Position numbers and translations under genes: made by a program
Origin: JAXLXE01 sp046328115
GTDB lineage: Bacteria > Chloroflexota > UBA6077 > JACCZL01
Reading direction: 5' to 3'
Assembly (NCBI GenBank): GCA_046328115.1
Contig: JAXLXE010000002.1
Coordinates: 186,001 to 250,000, forward strand
Length of the DNA: 64,000 bases
Shown: piece after piece, positions 60,336 to 64,000 of the stretch
How the letters are laid out: every line of letters begins with the position of its first letter
Numbering within the stretch: position 1 is the first letter of the stretch
The notes under the pieces: generated by a model
Told to the model about the DNA's origin: nothing
Seen by the model: only the letters and a program-made list of their open reading frames with translations
Databases searched by the model: none

Positions 60336-61820
60336 GTGGCACGCACGAGGTGGGCAGCCTGCCAGCTTGTTCTGGCCATCTGGCTGGCGGCAGCGGGGGC
60401 GGACGTGGTCCGCGGTCAGGACGGGCCGGTGGTCGTGCTTGAGGACAGCCTGCGGGCGGCCGGGACCATGGTGGCGGGATCGTGCCCTACCGGTCGCAAT
60501 CGCGGCGACTTCGTGGGAGAGGGACTCCGTCTGCAAGTGACCGGTAGGTGCTCCGAGGGCGCGCCGACGGCGGCGGTCGGCCTCCCGGTCCAGGGACTGG
60601 TGCTGACCGACGGCGATGTCTCATTTGAGTTCAAGGCCGTGGGCGATCTGGATCGACTCGTCGTCCGAGCGTTTGCGCGCAGCGGAGCCAACCCGCCGGC
60701 CGGGCACGTCGTCGCCATCTCCCGAACCCGCGTAGCACTGTTGAAAGTGTCCGACAACACGCTCAGGGCGGTCGCGGAGCGCACCGACCTTCGAGATCTG
60801 GTCTCGACCGACGTCTGGACAAGCGTTGGCCTGCGCCTCAACGGGATCAACCTCGTCCTCAGCTTGAATGGGACAGAAGTCCTGACCGTGCAGGATGACT
60901 CCGCCACATCCGGGCAGCTTTCGCTGGGGGTGGCTAGATCAGGCTCCCTGGACGACGACGTCATGACCGGCGCGGTATTCAGAAATGTCCGTGTATCAAC
61001 GGTCGCGGGTGGTGATCCGGCCCGCGCCCCCACCTACGCACCGCCGGCGGCCGCGCCAACGCCTCTACCGACAACAGGCGCCTTCGTTCCCCCGCCGGGT
61101 ACACCGCCGGGACTGGGCGACGTGGTGTGGGCTCGTGGCTTTACTGACCCGAACGAGCTACCGCCGAGCCGGTGCCCCACGGGAAGGGGCGCGCGCGAGT
61201 GGAAGGACGGGGAGGTCCACCTGTGGGCAAACGGCAGATGCCAGGACACCGCCTCTGGGGTGGACGTCTCGGTGGGGTTGAGTGGGATCAACGCGCCTGA
61301 CGGCGAGCTAAGCTTCGAATTCAAGCAAATCGCGGGGGCCGACCGAGCACTCATAAGCGCGCTCCTCAGGGCGTCCACGTCTCCCGCCGGCGCGTACGTC
61401 TTCACGGTAGTGCCCTCGGTCGGACACGCCACCATCGTCCGCGTGGACGGCCCGGGAATCCCGGCGACGCCATTGGGCAGCAGGACTGACATCGCCCGTC
61501 TACTCAGGCCGGGCGACTGGAACGCAATCGCGGCACGCGTTGATCACGCCTCGCTCTGGATGCTCATCAACGGGCAGCCGGTGCTAAGCGCACAGGACGA
61601 TCGGCTCACAGAGGGCAACCCGATCATCGGACTAGCTCGACTCGGTCGGGCGGACGACGACGCGGAGGTCTCGATCGCGCTTCGAAATGTGAGAGTGTCG
61701 GCAATCGCCAATGGTGATCCAGATCGTGCCCCCAAGGTACGGCCAGGCGGCAACGGCGAGTCCAGCGCCCGTGTAACACGGAGTCCGGGCCGGCCACCGG
61801 CCCTCGACGCTGACCACTAA
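60336..61820 (+). CDS. Secreted protein with two tandem concanavalin/LamG-like domains
   Basis: 494 residues from GTG 60336, behind GAGGAGG. After a signal peptide (QLVLAIWLAAAGADVVRG) there are two copies of the same domain, about 30-230 and 265-465. Each starts with a CPTGR motif and a later GRC, contains a DVSFEFK/ELSFEFK strand, and ends FRNVRVSTVAGGDPARAP or LRNVRVSAIANGDPDRAP. A Pro/Thr linker joins them. The repeated two Cys probably form one disulfide per domain. The strand pattern suggests a sugar- or polymer-binding jelly roll; no catalytic residues are evident. Confidence 0.75.
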   Translation: MARTRWAACQLVLAIWLAAAGADVVRGQDGPVVVLEDSLRAAGTMVAGSCPTGRNRGDFVGEGLRLQVTGRCSEGAPTAAVGLPVQGLVLTDGDVSFEFKAVGDLDRLVVRAFARSGANPPAGHVVAISRTRVALLKVSDNTLRAVAERTDLRDLVSTDVWTSVGLRLNGINLVLSLNGTEVLTVQDDSATSGQLSLGVARSGSLDDDVMTGAVFRNVRVSTVAGGDPARAPTYAPPAAAPTPLPTTGAFVPPPGTPPGLGDVVWARGFTDPNELPPSRCPTGRGAREWKDGEVHLWANGRCQDTASGVDVSVGLSGINAPDGELSFEFKQIAGADRALISALLRASTSPAGAYVFTVVPSVGHATIVRVDGPGIPATPLGSRTDIARLLRPGDWNAIAARVDHASLWMLINGQPVLSAQDDRLTEGNPIIGLARLGRADDDAEVSIALRNVRVSAIANGDPDRAPKVRPGGNGESSARVTRSPGRPPALDADH

Positions 61821-61830
61821 CGGAGTCACC

Positions 61831-62511
61831 ATGACCGGCGTCCACGACCTGGGCGGCATGCACGGCTTCGGCCCAGTCATCCGCGAAGAGAATGAGCCCG
61901 TCTTCCACGCGGAGTGGGAGAAACACGTCGTCGCCATCCAGCGCGCCACCAGGACCGGCGGCGTCATCAACATCGACGAGTTCAGACACGCCATCGAGCG
62001 GATGGACCCGGCCGACTACCTGGCCTCCAGCTACTACGAGCGCTGGCTCAAGTCCATGGAACGCCGCCTCCTCGAGAAGGGCGTCGTCACCCGCGAAGAG
62101 CTTGACCGCCGCACGGCTGAGCTCCAGGGACAACCAGATCGCGTGTACGCGCAGCCTACAAACGTGAGGTTCAACCCGGCGCCCCGCCCGGTCCCGGGCA
62201 TTCCCACCGAACCGCCAGCCCAGATCGAACCGCAGTTCTCCAAGGGCGACCGTGTGGTCACGCTGAACGACAACCCGCGCGGCCACACCCGCCTGCCCCG
62301 CTACGCCCGCGGCCGCCGCGGCGTCATCCACGGATTCCAGGGCGTCTACGTCTTCCCAGACTCCCACGCGCTCGGTCAGGGCGAGCAATCGCACCCGCTG
62401 TACAGCGTCTGTTTCGCCGCGTCCGAGCTCTGGGGCGCCGACGCCGACCCCAACGGCACCGTCTACATCGACCTGTGGGAGCGCTACCTTCAGCGCTACC
62501 CTGCCTGGTAA
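61831..62511 (+). CDS. nthB: Nitrile hydratase beta subunit
   Basis: 226 residues from ATG 61831, 10 bases after the previous gene. The opening MTGVHDLGGMHGFGPVIREENEP in short form (HDLGGMHGFGPV), SYYERWLKSMERRLLEKGV and the C-terminal barrel (RYARGRRGVIHGFQGVYVFPD) are standard for the family. With the alpha subunit it forms the heterodimer that hydrates nitriles to amides. Being first in the operon (beta-alpha-activator) is the order of cobalt enzymes. Confidence 0.93.
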   Translation: MTGVHDLGGMHGFGPVIREENEPVFHAEWEKHVVAIQRATRTGGVINIDEFRHAIERMDPADYLASSYYERWLKSMERRLLEKGVVTREELDRRTAELQGQPDRVYAQPTNVRFNPAPRPVPGIPTEPPAQIEPQFSKGDRVVTLNDNPRGHTRLPRYARGRRGVIHGFQGVYVFPDSHALGQGEQSHPLYSVCFAASELWGADADPNGTVYIDLWERYLQRYPAW

Positions 62512-62535
62512 ATCCCCCACCGGAGAAGGCAGCAC

Positions 62536-63147
62536 ATGAGCGGAAACCACCACGGCGACCACAGCGAGCACGAATCCCGCCTCTCCATCCGAGCCCGCGC
62601 CCTGGAGTCACTCCTGGTGGAGAAGGGCCTCTCCGCGCCAGACATGGTGGACCGGGTCGTCTCCATGTACGAGAACGACATCGGCCCACAAAATGGCGCA
62701 AAGGTCGTCGCCAGGGCGTGGGTGGATCCCGCGTTCAAGCGGCAGTTGCTCAACGACGCCACCGCCGCCGTGGAGACCATGGGCTTCAGCGGCGGGCTCC
62801 TGGCCGTCGTCGAAAACACGCCAGACGTTCACAACCTGGTGGTCTGCACCCTCTGCTCCTGTTACCCGGGCTCCCTCCTCGGCCTCCCACCCACCTGGTA
62901 CAAGTCCTTCGCCTACCGCTCCCGCGCCGTCAGCGAACCCCGCGCGTTGCTCCGCGAATTCGGCCTGGACCTGGACGAGTCCATCGAGCTCCGGGTGTGG
63001 GATAGCAGCTCTGAGCTGCGCTACATGGTCCTGCCGGAGCGGCCCGAGGGCACCGAGGGGTTTTCCGAGGAACAGCTCGCCGCCCTCGTCACCCGCGACT
63101 CCATGATCGGCGTGGCCCGCGCCACCGCTCCACTCGTGCCAGCCTGA
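62536..63147 (+). CDS. nthA: Nitrile hydratase alpha subunit, cobalt type
   Basis: 203 residues from ATG 62536. The metal-binding motif is CTLCSC with Cys104, Cys107, Ser108 and Cys109. Thr at position 105 marks the cobalt type, as iron enzymes have CSLCSC. The following GLPPTWYKSFAYRSRAV is the conserved active-site segment. The N terminus is His/Glu-rich (NHHGDHSEHE), which may help metal loading. Cys107 and Cys109 are expected to be oxidised after translation. Confidence 0.95.
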   Translation: MSGNHHGDHSEHESRLSIRARALESLLVEKGLSAPDMVDRVVSMYENDIGPQNGAKVVARAWVDPAFKRQLLNDATAAVETMGFSGGLLAVVENTPDVHNLVVCTLCSCYPGSLLGLPPTWYKSFAYRSRAVSEPRALLREFGLDLDESIELRVWDSSSELRYMVLPERPEGTEGFSEEQLAALVTRDSMIGVARATAPLVPA

Positions 63148-63149
63148 CG

Positions 63150-63497
63150 ATGGCCGCTCCTGATCTCAAGCCCGACCGCGCCATCGCAGACATGGAAGGC
63201 GGCGCCGCCCTGCCGCGCAAGAACGGCGAGCTAGTCTTCGACGAGACCTGGGAGGCCCGCGTCTTCGGAATCGCCATCGCCATGCACGAGGACGGCCGAT
63301 TCGCCTGGAACGAGTTCCGCGACCTCCTCATCGAAGAGACGGCCGCGTCCGACCGAGCTGGCGCGGATGTTGAGTACTACGAGCGCTGGCTCACCGCCCT
63401 GGAGCGCCTCCTGGCCAACAAGCACCTCGTGAGTCCATCGGAGCTAGATCTCCGCGTCGCCCAGATCGAAAGCGGCGAACGCGACGACGTGTTCTGA
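63150..63497 (+). CDS. Nitrile hydratase activator/accessory protein (beta-N-terminus-like)
   Basis: 115 residues from ATG 63150, two bases after the alpha stop. It resembles the N-terminal part of the beta subunit, sharing VFDETWEARVFGIAIAMH-type and YYERWLTALERLLANK segments with YYERWLKSMERRLLEK of beta. Such proteins are the P14K/e-type chaperones that carry cobalt-loaded alpha subunit into the enzyme by subunit exchange. Its presence right after alpha supports a cobalt nitrile hydratase rather than thiocyanate hydrolase. Confidence 0.88.
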   Translation: MAAPDLKPDRAIADMEGGAALPRKNGELVFDETWEARVFGIAIAMHEDGRFAWNEFRDLLIEETAASDRAGADVEYYERWLTALERLLANKHLVSPSELDLRVAQIESGERDDVF

Positions 63498-63507
63498 CGA
63501 GACTCGG

Positions 63508-64000
63508 CTACCGGGCTGTCCGACACTCAACGGTCTCCCCCACGCCCACCCCAAGCACAGCCGCCGCGCTTCCGTTCGGCACCGCGATCTCCAGGAACCC
63601 GTGGCTGCCGATCAACGCCACCAGCCCCTCACCGTCCTGGTAGGTCCTTGAGAGCCCCTGGATGGTCGCACCACCGACCATGACAACCGGCGATAACGGC
63701 ACCTCGTCATGTCGGACGTTGGTGATCAGGTTTCCGTAGCCGTCCACGTAGAGAATCTCGCCGCGCAGCTCGCCGGCATCGCGCTGAACCGACGGAAACG
63801 GCAACTCCATAATGGACGTCATCTCGCCGCCTAGGCGGCCGATCTCCAACCCACAGGCCAGTCGGGCAGCCACCGGGCCAAACACGTCGCGTCCGTGGAA
63901 CGTCGTACTCACCCCATCCAGCCAGTACGCCGGGTGCCGCAGCCTAATCGCTCGAATCGCCTCCCCACCCGCCACCTCCCGCACCGACCAGCTCAGGAGC
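63508..64000 (-). CDS. SAM hydroxide adenosyltransferase (DUF62 family), 5' part outside window
   Basis: At least 163 codons; the gene runs out of the window at 64000, where its start lies beyond. The motif STTFHGRDVFGPVAARLA and the later YVDGYGNLITNVRHDEV are the hallmarks of the DUF62 family, which hydrolyses S-adenosylmethionine to adenosine and methionine. The C-terminal beta-barrel (FLEIAVPNGSAAAVLGVGVGETV) is complete. It is convergent with the nitrile hydratase operon, 10 bases from the last stop. A fluorinase-type activity is not suggested, as the family is mostly hydrolytic. Confidence 0.88.
   Translation of the reverse strand, partial: LLSWSVREVAGGEAIRAIRLRHPAYWLDGVSTTFHGRDVFGPVAARLACGLEIGRLGGEMTSIMELPFPSVQRDAGELRGEILYVDGYGNLITNVRHDEVPLSPVVMVGGATIQGLSRTYQDGEGLVALIGSHGFLEIAVPNGSAAAVLGVGVGETVECRTAR

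Overview
The window is GC-rich, densely coded DNA from a bacterium that I infer to be an uncultured member of the Chloroflexota (Thermomicrobia-like). The reasons are indirect. Four substrate-binding lipoproteins combine a twin-arginine signal, a lipobox and a long Pro/Ala/Lys/Glu linker. There is also a DUF951 gene, a solitary Uma2 nuclease, many ABC importers without ATPases and many GTG/TTG starts. No rRNA or housekeeping marker fixes the taxon.

Region 1 (1-20574) is an extracellular contractile injection system (eCIS, PVC/Afp/MAC-like) on the + strand. It opens with the broken remains of a large DUF4157 effector (3-3159) and about 0.9 kb of further broken small ORFs. A tightly packed structural operon follows: DUF4255 cap (4048), sheath (5974), first tube (7603), a zinc-ribbon tail-assembly protein, DUF6760, second tube (8565), an intact DUF4157 protein (8965), LysM baseplate protein, gp27-like hub, gp5-like spike, PAAR tip, gp25-like wedge, a 1301-residue baseplate J protein, a second J-like protein, tail protein I, a fibre-like protein (19141) and a small unknown protein. 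It ends in a perfect 13-bp hairpin. The AAA+ ATPase and an obvious tape-measure protein are not in the window and may lie upstream. A (GA)8 tract just before the fibre gene is placed so that losing one unit would join an upstream well-spaced ATG to the fibre reading frame, which suggests phase variation.

Region 2 (20583-35360) is metabolic and transport DNA: a two-subunit molybdopterin oxidoreductase with a Tat signal, a small membrane protein, an aldo/keto reductase, a sugar ABC importer (two permeases and a lipoprotein), a Uma2 nuclease, an ornithine cyclodeaminase-family enzyme, a peptide-type ABC importer and a gamma-glutamyltransferase.

Region 3 (35391-43247, all - strand) holds a surface-glycan set (methyltransferase, sulfotransferase, DegT/DnrJ aminotransferase, Gfo/Idh/MocA oxidoreductase, glycosyltransferase). 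It is followed by tRNA-Phe, tRNA-Val and tRNA-Leu, then an MFS transporter, a DUF951 protein and pyrF.

Region 4 (43459-55891, + strand) starts with a phosphonate-type importer phnD-phnC-phnE whose PhnE carries an extra beta-rich extracytoplasmic domain. A second peptide-type importer follows, then a six-gene acyl-CoA degradation operon: two acyl-CoA dehydrogenases, a MaoC hydratase, an SDR, a thiolase-fold protein and a DUF35 protein. It resembles branched or steroid side-chain degradation operons.

Region 5 (55944-64000) has a HIT protein and the tRNA methylthiotransferase MtaB on the - strand. Four genes of unknown function follow on the + strand, three of them secreted and one with an internally duplicated lectin-like domain. 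Next is a cobalt-type nitrile hydratase operon (beta, alpha, activator). The window ends inside a SAM hydroxide adenosyltransferase gene on the - strand.
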